Source: Lycorma delicatula
Lineage: Eukaryota; Arthropoda; Insecta; Hemiptera; Fulgoridae
Assembly: GCF_047948215.1 (NCBI RefSeq)
Contig: NC_134460.1
Location: forward strand, 152,425,320-152,489,319
Reading direction: 5' to 3'
Length of the DNA: 64,000 nt
Under the pieces are notes generated by a model. The model was not told the DNA's origin and ran no database searches. It saw only the letters and a program-made list of their open reading frames with translations. A program made the position numbers and the translations under genes. Within the stretch, counting starts at the first letter, position 1, and every line of letters begins with the position of its first letter. Below, one piece after another: positions 46,595-57,999 of the stretch.

Positions 46595-48295
46595 TTAATT
46601 TTATTTTATTTTAAACCTTTGTGTGTGTAGCTGTACGCACGAGAGTAGGTGTGAATGCGTAATACGAAGGATTAATTACATATTAAAACCAAGAATATAA
46701 ATAACGTGAAATATCGTGATAGGATTACGAAAAACAAGCTGTATTTGTAGTCCAGTACAAATTCGACTCGTAAGACATAATTACTTACATAAATTTTCAT
46801 ATCAAAGAATTTATCCGTTAGAGAAAAAGGACACTGATTTATGTATTTTTAAAATGACCATATGTGACCGACAGAATGATGTAGGGATTTGTTACGAGAA
46901 GAAAAAAACAACGTAGAAAAGATTTTTTCTGCATAGATAACTTTTTACAGTTTTAATTTCAATTTAGAATATAATTAATTCAAAATTTAATGAAAAATGT
47001 TTTAATTATAATGTATCTTTTTTTAATGCAATATATTCATTTAACTCAAATGTAATTAATTTTATGAAATAAAGATCAATATAATTTGTTAATAAAAAAG
47101 TTAATCGTCATTTTAATGAACCAAATCCAACTCGATGAAAAAATAATACGGTCTGTAAAATAAAATTAGAGTAAATTTAAATTAAAGTAATAGAAACCTT
47201 CAGTTTTAAAATAATTGGTCCCGGAAAAAAACGAAAGAACAAGAATATAGTTTTCTGAATTTTAGAAAAAATATACCTTTTAAATCTCATCTGTTTCTTT
47301 GTACACAAGGATCTCATCTTGTTTCTTTGTGAACATTCCTTTATCTCTCACTACTTACATTCCTTCTTTTTATTATTTATAAAAAATAAACATCTACGAA
47401 TTTACTTACAGACTTTCTTACGAATAAGAATAAAATAACCGCGCCCAAATAAATAGGTCGTATAATGAGGTATTCACTAAGTTCTCCATTCTTAATATTT
47501 GATCATTCTGTAGAACGCTTAGAATTAGCATTATAAATATAAATATATACGAGTAAAGAAAAGAGAAAAATTCTAACATTATCCATTTTTAAAATTCACG
47601 TTTACATGAAAAAAAAATGTTTTATTTCCAACTCACAATGTTTAATTCTTATACAGTAAATAATACATTTTCTGTTAAATTGATATCAGTGTAGCTGCTT
47701 TCAGTTTTTTAAAAAGAGAATTTTCATCTTATTAAGTCCATTAAATTCGAAAACTTTAACCCCCCCTGAATTAAGAAAACAGAAGTTATTTTTAATAAAA
47801 TTTATTTTTTACTTTAATATTAATAATATTAAATACCATATTATTCAATATACAAGTTGACTAACAATACAACATTTTTGAAAATATTAAAAAAATATTC
47901 TCCATTCCTTGATTAGTTAGTATGAGTGAACAGATTTATGGCAGCTGACAATCAGGATTAAAATCTAAATTTTTATATTTATTACTTTCCTTCAATTTTA
48001 ATGCTGATGGAAAAATGCTTTATCTTTAATATTAAGTGAGAATTATGAAGTGAAACTAATCGGCATTAATATTCATAATTTTCCATTAATTTTAGTTAAT
48101 GTTATAATTTATTTTATACGAAGTGAATATTTTTTTTTTATGACACGTATCAGAATTTGTATTCGAAATGATATCTTGATAACAAATCAATCGTTGCATT
48201 TTTTTAATTTTTTTTTTTTTTTTATTGTAATTACGAATTAATTCATTCACCACAGAAACTTCAAAATTTTATTCTTGGGAAAATGAGAGTAAAAT
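46595..48295. other. Unassigned AT-rich sequence
   Basis: No gene or repeat recognised. Confidence 0.5.
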
Positions 48296-48299
48296 TTTG

Positions 48300-48370
48300 T
48301 AACATATGAAAAATACCATTCCTGACCCGGATTCTAAACCGGGACCCGCGGGTGAAAGGCTACCCCGGAG
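48300..48370 (-). mobile_element. SINE-1 fragment
   Basis: The reverse complement shows a B-box-like GGTTTAGAATCCGGGTCAGG with flanking SINE-1 sequence. The A box and tail are lost. Confidence 0.6.
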
Positions 48371-48374
48371 ATCG

Positions 48375-49815
48375 AATTTTGGTATATTTCAGTATGTTTA
48401 TAAAATAAAAACTGACAACAAAATTGTAGAACTTACCCTTCACGCGCCTAAAAGCCGCGTTCCGGGAAACCTACAACTGTGGACTGTTGCACGGGTTACA
48501 CACACATAAACACACAACTTAATTAAAAATATTTATCATTTTATTTAAATATAATATATATATATTAAAACGAATACTTACGATAACAAATATTGCACTC
48601 TGAATGTAAACTGAAAGTATATTAATCAAACAATACAAGAATAAATGTGAGTCAATGAAATTGCATTAGTCCGAGTAAAATATCATCAACAGTTAAACAT
48701 GCAGATGGTTTGTGTGAAATACCTTAAATAAATTGCACTGAAATTTCTACCTTATTGGGTGAGAAAATAATATTAAATTTGTGGATAGTACCTGCCTTTA
48801 ATTTATGAAAACACACGTTAGTTTTAAGGAACATCAACGTCGTAATATTAAACTAAAAACCACTTTTGAAAACTAAATCCGTAATTACCTTTTTTACATT
48901 AGCTGGAATATGTTAAAGAGGAAAATATGGTTATCATGTCAAAAATGGTGTATTTGTTTTTTTAGAATTTAATTAAAAATAAATGTTTTCTTAATAATAT
49001 TCTAGCAGTATATTCCGTATAAGACAAATCTTTAAAGCGGTAACAAATTTACTATTATCATCTTCCAATCTATATTGAGTTGAGTAAACGTGCGTAGTCC
49101 TATTTAAATAATTAATTTATTACTATATCTGTGTGCATAAGAGAGAGCTGACATCAGATTAGGGTAATGAATGAGTTCATTTAACAGCTGTGTCACATAA
49201 ATTTGGTTTAAAGTTCATCATCAAATGGAAATTGGTCTATGTTTAGGCTCATTCTATTTCATACGCTTAATAATTTATTGTTAGCAGTCACAATTTTATA
49301 ATGAAAATAACTTATACGAGTATATAAAACCCAAGAATTAACACTGTTAATTATTCACGAGACTATAAAGGATTTATTTAGTAATTTATTTAAATTTTAA
49401 AAACATATTTATTAAATAAGGATCTATTTACAAAACAATTGTAATTACATTATATATTGTTACATATAGCTTAATTTGTAACAACGTTCAGTTAATGAAG
49501 TCATAATAAATCTGTATATTGACCTTTTTTTCAATAAACACACTATTAATTGTAAATACCAAGTCGAATTTTTTAGACATATTTTGCCAGAGAATCTCGC
49601 ACACCGGTTAGTTGCTAACTCCTAACTGTTTTGTAAGTTAAGAAACCCTCCAACATTAAGTTTTAAGATATAAAAATTTAATTTAAGTTAATTAATTTCA
49701 GATATCTAATAAATATACAGAAATTAATCAAGAATATAAAGAGTACTTTATTAAAATGTGAACATTACAAAACCATTATTTTGGATCTTTAATGAATTTT
49801 TCTTACAACTAATTC
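48375..49815. other. Unassigned AT-rich sequence
   Basis: No gene supported. The last part (about 49790-49817) has the pyrimidine-rich look of a 3' splice site leading into the candidate exon. Confidence 0.45.
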
Positions 49816-49817
49816 AG

Positions 49818-49934
49818 TCAGCTTATAGAGCTCAAATAAACAAGACTGCGCGTACGAGTGTTCAAGCGGCCGATTTACAAGCAGTTCCTGTAAATCCTGA
49901 TGCATTAAAAGAAATTAAGCGACGTTCATATTCA
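49818..49934 (+). CDS. Candidate host exon (39 codons, phase 0-0)
   Basis: A pyrimidine-rich stretch (TTTTTCTTACAACTAATTCAG) ends in AG at 49816-49817. The next 117 bp are open and encode SAYRAQINKTARTSVQAADL followed by QAVPVNPDALKEIKRRSYS. GTAATT follows at 49935, a possible donor. The length is a multiple of three, so it could be a cassette exon. Amino-acid composition is balanced, unlike the Lys/Asn/Ile/Phe-rich chance frames nearby, and it matches no transposon protein I know. I do not recognise the gene, and no neighbouring exon is found. LINE-1f copy D begins 80 bp downstream. It could still be chance or an old pseudogene. Confidence 0.38.
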
Positions 49935-50013
49935 GTAATTACGCGATATTATATTTTACCAAAATTACACATATATTTCAGATTTCTTACCTTGGTCTGC
50001 AGTTCTGATAACC

Positions 50014-50703
50014 TTTTTTTTTGTCTTCAGTCATTTGACTGGTTTGATGCAGCTCTCCAAGATTCCCTATCTAGTGCTAATCGTTTCATTTCAGTATACC
50101 CTCTACATCCTACATCCCTAACAATTTGTTTTACATATTCCAAACGTTTACATATTCCTACACAAGTTTTTCCTTCTACCTATCCTTCCAATATTAAAGC
50201 GACTATTCCAGGATGCCTTAGTATGTGGCATATAAGTCTGTCGTTTCTTTTACTATATTTTTTCAAATGATTCTTTCTTCATCTATTTGTCGCAATACCT
50301 CTTCATTTGTCACTTTATCCACCCATCTGATTTTTAACATTCTCCTATAGCAATGCGATCCAAAAACTTCAAATCTTTTCTTCTCAGGTACTCCGATCGT
50401 CCAAGTTTCACTTCCATATAAAGCGACACTCCAAACATACACTTTCAAAAATCTTTTCCTGACATTTAAATTAATTTTTGATGTAAACAAATTATATTTC
50501 TTACTGAAGGCTCGTTTCGCTTGTGCTATTCGGCATTTTATATCGCTCCTGCTTCGTCCATCTTTAGTAATTCTACTTCCCAAATAACAAAATTCTTCTA
50601 CCTCCATAATCTTTTCTCCTCCTATTTTCACATTCAGTGGTCCATCTTTGTTATTTCTACTACATTTCATTACTTTTGTTTTCTTCTTGTTTATTTTCAT
50701 ACG
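50014..50703 (-). pseudogene. LINE-1f copy D: C-terminal fragment
   Basis: The minus strand carries the same C-terminal segment as copies A, C and E. It starts at MKINKKKTKVMKCSRNNKDG and continues through EEFCYLGSRITKDGRSRSD and ETWTIGVPEKKRFEVFGSHC to a frameshift near 50275. The last part then continues (RHPGIVALIL, CRGYTEMKRL). A short duplication near 50130-50160 (two CATATTCC blocks) disrupts it again. The 3' terminus reads as the T-run followed by GTCTTCAGTCATTTGACTGG. The 5' truncation point lies against the transposase pseudogene at 50705. No convincing target duplication is seen. Confidence 0.88.
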
Positions 50704-50704
50704 A

Positions 50705-51310
50705 TGTTCTATTATATTGTCTAATTCCTAATAATTTGGTTCAACAGTATCCGTTACGTAGTTTCTCCATTCCTGCTGACCCGTTTTATCGATGGCTTTT
50801 AAGCGTAAAATTTTAACATCGAATATTCTAAAAGTAGTATTTTCTGAAGGTACGTAACTTTTGATTTGTCCCCAAATAAAATCGATCGGGTCTTATTCAC
50901 AATTGAGGTAATCGAAGCACGGTTTTGCCACTGGATCATGCTAATTCATCGATTTTATAACATTAAATTACTTTTAATACGCGAAACCTTTTGCAATAAT
51001 CGTACCTTAAATTCATCCTCTTCAAAAATCACACCTTTTGAACTAAGCCGTACTTTGATATCATTCTTTTTCCAAGACGCGGCTGGAATTTTCTTCTTTT
51101 TGCGTGAATGATAAGGGGAATTGTCAAATATAATAACCGAATTATCTTCAAGAAAAGGTAACACATCGTTAAACCATTTCTCAAAAGACTTTAATCTCGT
51201 AATGATAGTCTCCAGATTTAGATGTAAAAATCTGGAGACCACCATTGACAAACCCGGTACCACTAATGTTGTATTTAGTGTCTGTATAGAATGCGGTTAT
51301 CTAAGTTATA
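50705..51310 (-). pseudogene. Tc1/IS630-like DDE transposase fragment
   Basis: On the minus strand, GGLQIFTSKSGDYHYE (about 51210-51260) leads in a shifted frame to FEKWFNDVLPFLEDNSVIIF (about 51130-51180). DNSPYHSRKKKKIPAASWKK follows, carrying the second catalytic Asp, and then DIKVRLSSKGVIFEEDEFK. In other frames DPIDFIWGQIKSYVPSENTT (about 50835-50900) carries the likely third acidic residue, and KAIDKTGQQEWRNYVTDTV lies near 50745-50795. These motifs follow a DDE transposase-like family common in insects. The N-terminal part and first Asp are not found upstream. LINE-1f copy D abuts its 3' side in the same orientation. Confidence 0.75.
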
Positions 51311-51314
51311 GTAT

Positions 51315-53000
51315 GTATCACTATATTTAGTGTTTGTATCGACATGGCCGCGTTTGAATCGGCACTGAAACAAAAGACGTGACTCGGTAGAATCATGACG
51401 AACTCGCTCGCACAAACGAAACGTTTGTTTATTCTTCACTCTATAAGCTAACTGAAAAAGTATAAATATATTTGTCTGAAAGATATAAATAACCGTAAGG
51501 CGTTGTACTGAATCTGCTAATTGCAATAAACTGTTATGAAATTTATATTTTACAAAGAATGTACGCTGAAATGAATATTTTGTTTTAATCATAGTCGATT
51601 AAAAAAACATACGATCTGAAAAATGTCTAAAGGTTTTGAGCTTGTTCAATGTACTATTATTGTATTAAAAATAAACGATAAAAGATATGTATCGTAAGGC
51701 TATTACTTGTTAATTAACGCTCATAACTACCGGCTTAAGTCAAGTTACACTCGCTCCATTAGATGCATTGAATTACGTGAAGTTTAAAAAATCCCTAGTC
51801 CGATCTAGATTTGAATAATCTCGATATTGAAAAATTGTGTGCCGTTCTAGATTACCAACTAAATATAATGTATCATTAACATAATTTAAACAGCCTTATC
51901 GCCGAACTCTTATGTGGACGGAGTTAAATAAAGTGGAATAAAATTTTATCGATTAAAATTAAGCAATTAGCGATGAATTACGGGGTAAACGACACGGAAG
52001 TAGAGACATCGCTCTCTCGCTTTTGGCAGGAGAGATGAGGTCAGTCGACCAAGGGTAATGAACCCGTGATTGATCCCGGACTTTCAGATAGCTCTAACGT
52101 AAACATGGAGAATTAGAGATGGAGTTGACCAATTTATTTACCGCTAACGGAAGCTTCAAGCGTGCTTGTGCCCGCAAGCAATGATACAGCGCACACTGTG
52201 TTTGCGTGTGTGAGAGAGGCTGGTGGAGCACGAAGAGCACGCTCTAGAGAATTGGTCGTTTAATTGCCGAAAACACCACGACGTCTATGTTACAAAACGA
52301 AAGGGCGTGGATTGCAGCGTCGAGAATGTCGGTTATCCTAACTAAGATGGCGGAAAAATTCAGGGACGAGTACTCGACTGATTTTCCTCGGGATTGTATT
52401 CGTAATTAAAGCAGATCCAACCCCAAAAGGAGACGTAACAAATTAAAATACTAAAGATCCTCAACCTTCCGGTTTGTGTGTAACTTGACAAAATTTAGTT
52501 CATCATACGAGTAACAATAGGTTAGGTAATAATGAACTGGAAATAATATCCAAATATAGATCGTATTGTTTAATGAAGCAAAAAAGTTAATTAGTAAAAA
52601 ACATACATTCTACCAAGCCATTGTTTTATAATAGTTACGTCGAATTGTACCGTACCCTGGAGCTTCTCGTGCACCAATATTTATACGATTATCTCGTAAT
52701 TTATCCATAATTTCAAGGTAAAAAATTTATGTTAAATATAATTTTTTCTATAATTTTCGAATTCAATATTTTCTTTTTTTCATTTGAAATTCCTCTTTTT
52801 TCCGATAATCTGAAGTTACAATATCATATTAATTCTTTCTTTATGATTTCCTGAATCTTAATAATACAATACATCTGAAATATTTGATAGCTAAACACAA
52901 TGATAGCATCACAAAAGTTTTCTTCGTAGGGATTTATTACCTGTAGTCACGTCCCAGAATAATTAAAGCGAGATTTCGGGTTGCAATTAAAGACAGAAAT
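51315..53000. other. Unassigned, with a GC-richer island
   Basis: No gene supported. About 51980-52420 is noticeably richer in G+C and CpG than its surroundings, lacks repeats in the window, and includes AAGATGGCGG (52346-52355), a motif found near some promoters. It could be a regulatory or promoter region, but no adjacent first exon is seen. Confidence 0.35.
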
Positions 53001-53005
53001 ATATA

Positions 53006-53836
53006 CAGTAAAATCTCCTTATTCGCGGGGGTTACAGACAGTAAAAATGCCGCGAATACAGAAAACTGCGAATGTAGAACGGAACTAATACTCATTTAAG
53101 GATGAACGGTGGTTAGGTTCTATGTAAAATGAAAAAAAAAACCTTGCGTATTGAGGGCAGTGTTATTGATGAAATATAGACAACATTAATTATAAAGCAC
53201 TGGCTTAGTACAGTACATAGATACACTATCCAAATAATTAAAAAAGTATAGTATATTTCTAATTTACTCGTAAGCACTTACCGAACTGTTTGATTTAAAA
53301 AAATCAGTGCACTATGTACTGTATTAGAAAACGGTATTACATGTTCAAATCGTAAACTGTAATCTCCTTAAAAAGTCAAGAAAACAGCACTACAGCACTA
53401 CACGCATTAAAACTAAAATTACTGTAAAAGAAATTTACAAAACTTAACCTACAATATTTTGGATTGCATTTACAAAACTTTGTAATTTTTAATTGTCAAG
53501 GTCTTGTTTTTAAATCCGTGTGAAGTTCTGTGTATTCTAGCATGGCATCTTCAATTTTGCACTTAAAGATTAAGTTTCTATTCAAAGATGGATTAGCACC
53601 TATAAAAAACCGAATAAGATCACGGAGTTGTTTAATACCTTCGGTAAGCGTTTTCACATTTAACTGTTTTCCAGGGATCGTATCTTCTACCTGCGTCATT
53701 ATATCTTTTAATATTTTTATTCGTCAATGTCATTACATAATGTAATGTACGCGAATGTAGAAAAGACATCGCAAAATATTGCACCGCGAATAACGAAGTC
53801 GCAAATACGGTAAGCGCCAATAAGGAGATATCACTG
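53006..53836 (-). mobile_element. pogo/Tigger-like element, internally deleted
   Basis: The left end CAGTAAAATCTCCTTATTCG and the reverse complement of the right end CAGTGATATCTCCTTATTGG are inverted repeats of the pogo/Tigger style. TA lies outside each end (53004-53005, 53837-53838). At 831 bp it is too short for an autonomous copy. On the minus strand at 53496-53699 an open frame has MTQVEDTIPGKQLNVKTLTE and EDAMLEYTEL, resembling the C-terminal tail of pogo/Tigger transposases. The DDE core and DNA-binding domains are gone. Confidence 0.8.
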
Positions 53837-53839
53837 TAT

Positions 53840-54655
53840 ATTCAATTCACAATTCGTTACGAAACAAATGACATAACAAATCGGACGGTATGTTCTGAAA
53901 GTCATAATCTGAAATATTCGAGAAATATTTTACAAATTAACGAAACCCCACTAAATATTCAACCCTTTTAAAATTTCAAACCTGATAACATTTCACGATA
54001 CATTACATCAAACTTTTAAAATAGATGTATATTTTAACGGGAATCGTAAAAATACATGCGTAAAAGTTTATTAATTTTCAGTATACGTTTTAACGCCAGA
54101 GACTGATGTAAGAATCAGTAAATAATTAAGATACCGCTATTCATTAGTTTAAAATAATACTAAATTTGTAGGAAAAATTATTCATCATCGACCACTTCAA
54201 AAAAGTCTGTTAACGTTCGTATAAACAATGCAAAATGAATGAAACGCGATACTCCTGCCGTACAAACCCTGATAAAAAATAAACCGACGACAACACACAA
54301 TCAACTTTGCGTATCGCAGATATTACACTTCAGTTTCATCGCCCCCCAAAGATTAATTCAGTAACTAACCGATCAGAATACCGTATTTTAATAACCAATC
54401 AAATATACGAAAACGATTGACAGATCAAGAAGTCATTCATTCGCCGCTTTCAGAACTCAAGGCTAACGTAAATGGAACCGATTGTAAATAAACTTTGAAA
54501 CCATAAAAAAAAAGAAAAAGATGTAAAACTGAATACTAAAATGTAAATGTAAATCCCAATATTAAAAATAAAATACAGGAAATAACATTTACAATAAATT
54601 ATTTTCAAAATTAAAAAAATGTTGTCGTTATCTATTTTATATAATTTTTTTTAAA
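53840..54655. other. Unassigned AT-rich sequence
   Basis: No gene or shared repeat recognised. Confidence 0.5.
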
Positions 54656-54687
54656 GATATATGAATTCAATTCAATAAATGAATTCA

Positions 54688-55367
54688 ACAAGAACAAAAC
54701 AAAAGTAATGAAATGTAGTAGAAATAACAAAGATGGACCACTGAATGTGAAAATAGGAGGAGAAAAGATTATGGAGGTAGAAGAATTTTGTTATTTGGGA
54801 AGTAGAATTACTAAAGATGGACGAAGCAGCAGCGATATAAAATGCCGAATAGCACAAGCTAAACGAGCCTTCAGTAGGAAATATAAGTTGTTTACATCAA
54901 AAATTAATTTAAATGTCAGGAAAAGATTTTTGAAAGTGTATGTTTGGAGTGTCGCTTTATATGGAAGTGAAACTTGGACGATCGGAGTATCTGAGAAGAA
55001 AAGGTTAGAAGCTTTTGAAATGTGGTGCTATAGGAGAATGTTAAAAATCAGATGGGTGGATAAAGTGACAAATGAGGAGGTATTGCGGCAAATAGATGAA
55101 GAAAGAAGCATTTGGAAAAATATAGTTAAAAGAAGAGACAGACTTATAGGCCACATACTAAGGCATCCTGGAATAGTCGCTTTAATATTGGAAGGACAGG
55201 TAGAAGGAAAAAATTGTGTAGGCAGGCCACGTTTGGAATATGTAAAACAAATTGTTAGGGATGTAGGATGTAGAGGGTATACTGAAATGAAACGACTAGC
55301 ACTAGATAGGGAATCTTGGAGAGCTGCATCAAACCAGTCAAATGACTGAAGACAAAAAAATAAAAAA
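54688..55367 (+). pseudogene. LINE-1f copy E: 5'-truncated, open frame intact
   Basis: An open frame of 213 codons (54708-55349) from MKCSRNNKDGPLNVKIGG to NQSND, followed by the shared 3' terminus and a mixed A-run. It starts downstream of the FADD motif, so no catalytic residue remains. ATATGAATTCA occurs at 54659-54669 and again at 55368-55378 (target duplication). The junction between 54670 and 54688 contains a second, shifted ATGAATTCA, probably a small insertion-time duplication. Very close to copies A, C and D, so this family was active not long ago. Confidence 0.9.
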
Positions 55368-55379
55368 ATATGAATTCAC

Positions 55380-56625
55380 GAATATTGCATTAAAAAATAT
55401 TTAAAATAATTCGGAAATTTAATATATGAAATTTAAAGTTTAACGATGAGAAATTTACATTTATCTGGTTCGAATACATATATCAGTTTGAACGTAAAAT
55501 GAGAGTCGATCAAAATACTAATTACGAAAACCGACAACATTTATTCAAATTATATTAAATCTAAAATTAAGGAAATTATGAAGTCAGTTATCTAGTTGCG
55601 CGTGTAAGAGTAAAATACTTATGTATCAATTAAATATAACTATTCAAATACATAATTGTAAATGTATTTAGAAAAGTGTCTAAAATATTAAAAAAGTGAC
55701 TACCTAATATAATAATGATGCGTTATGCTGATGCATAAACTTCCAAATCAGAGCGTCAGTATGTCGGTTGTACTTTAATTAACCTCTGCACAAAAGCGTT
55801 TACAGAGCTATTTTAAATTAAATGAATTTCCAGAGTAAATAACAATAAAATTAATTGGAATAGACCTACACGATTTGTAATTTACTCAATCTATGGTGCA
55901 TACGTTACTATAGCGTTTAAGAAAACTTCACGTTGACATTTATTATTATTAATGAAATATAAATACTCGTACACTCGTTCTTTTTTCACTTTATTCGATT
56001 AAAAGAACTACGAAATAAAAATTATTAAAACACATTTAAAAAAAAAAGTTTAATTTATACCGAAACGTATTAATCTTTAGAAATATCCCATTTTTTCTAC
56101 TAATAATCCCTCAAGGAAAGATACAATTGCATTACTATATAAAGGTATGGTGTTCCCAAGAATTTGCGAAAAAACGGGTGATATAAACTTGATATAGCGT
56201 TCCCTGTTTGATCTATACTTAACTGTACGCCCTTATATCAAGTAAACTTTAAAGTGGTTGTGTAAGCATTTGCTGTAAGTTCGGTAGTGGCAAGGGATAG
56301 AAGACAAACTTAAATACACCGATCTGAGTAAACGTAAGACTACAACATCTGAGAATAAAGTTTTGCCGAACTGAAACATTCTATTTCAAGGAAACGGAAG
56401 AAGTCAAAATGGCCCATCTATAGGTACAATATTGTAGTTAGTAATCAGGTATCGAACATCGCGGAATGTGGTGAGAATTATAGGAGAAAATATCAGTTAT
56501 TTTCTTTACCGTTCAAATATAATTAAAAAACAAACAAGGCCGTATTGTGTTCACTTTATCGATGTGATAGCGGAAAATTTTCCATCGCTAAAATCAAAAA
56601 TTCTCCAAAATAACATCTAAAATTT
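55380..56625. other. Unassigned sequence
   Basis: AT-rich, then more balanced at 56150-56480. No gene recognised. Confidence 0.45.
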
Positions 56626-56629
56626 AAGA

Positions 56630-57460
56630 TAGGGTTTTACTTTCCCGTGTAGATGCTATGGCAGAGCTATAGATCTAAAAGGGACAGCATTGTAATCGGT
56701 TAAATTTGGGCATACGCGGTTTTCACCGGATCTTCACGTTTTGACTCTTAAGTAACCCAAAAAATCGGATGGAAATTTTCCAGATGTTAATGTTCATATG
56801 TACGTGTGTTCGATGTTGGCCTGTAAATCACCTTACATCTTCAGAAGTACAGAACCGATTTTGACCAAAGTTGGTCAGATTACTTCTATATATGGGGCAT
56901 TGATGCCATTAAATTTTCAATTTAGAAGGTCAAAGGGGTGAAGCTGTAGACCAAGGTCAACTTCAGTATCTCGAGGTTTCACCTAATTAAGGTACATTTT
57001 TCTTAGGCACATTTGTTAACGATTAAAAAATAATAATATTTGCTAAACAAACTTTTTGCAAAATCTCACCTCACCCACAAAATATGCTGTTGCAGTCGAC
57101 TACTATGTTGTGACGTCACAGATGAGCGGCAGAATTAAATAAATGGATAACATCTAAAATGTAAAAAAGTAACTCGGTATGGCCGGGTCTGGAACTCGAT
57201 CGCTCGGTACCTGGTGCGTTAACCTTCGCGGTAACACCGGTCTACGACAGCACAAGCGAAATTTGTTCTATGTAAGTCGTGAAATTACATTAGTTTAGTT
57301 AGTCCCGACCATCATTCGCGCGAATTAAACGGTATGCGCGCGCGCATATATGAAAAAATATTATATTTAAATAAAATGGTAAATATTTTTAATTAAGTTG
57401 TGTGTGTAAGCCTTACGTCTGAAACAAGACACAGTTGTCGGATTTTTTTTTTTAAATAGT
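56630..57460 (+). repeat. Dispersed repeat R-A, copy 4 (most complete)
   Basis: Spans both the first half (shared with 8690-9170 and 26982-27125) and the second half (shared with 46013-46590). The minus strand at about 57175-57235 has tRNA-like boxes (GGTTAACGCACCAGGTACC; GAGTTCCAGACCCGGCC). No open frame. It may be a large composite SINE or other non-autonomous element. Confidence 0.82.
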
Positions 57461-57464
57461 GGAA

Positions 57465-57988
57465 TTTCTTTAAATGATGCATGTAATTAGAACCGATGTA
57501 TGAACAAAGCTTGGTTAGACTACGTCTGATTTCTTGATACATGCCATACAGTTAGAAAGTAACTTTATAACTCTGTAATAACACTTTAAATTATACCAGT
57601 ATCTGCTTCGGGAGCAATATATTCACGATTTGCCTCACCGATCGTGTCGAACTTCATGGTAGCGTTTCTCCTTTCTTTCGGAAGCTTTTAAAATTAGTTT
57701 TTTATACGATACAAAATTCACTGTCATCCCAAAATAAATCAATTTATTTACATAAGTAAATGGATTTACAAATATGCAGAAAAATATCTTCGATTTTATT
57801 TTGCAATAGATTCCGAACCTTATCATTAATGGTGTTAATAAAAGAAAAAAGAGGTAATGTGCTTTAAACATAAGACAAGCTGTTCATTTAATAAATTAAG
57901 CGTAAATAAAATTATTAAAAAAAGGTCAAATAAATTAAAACTGAAATAAATAAAACCGTACTGTTCTGAGAGTTCCTAATAGACTAGT
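57465..57988. other. Unassigned AT-rich sequence
   Basis: Nothing recognised. Confidence 0.5.
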
Positions 57989-57999
57989 ACAGTCAATTT

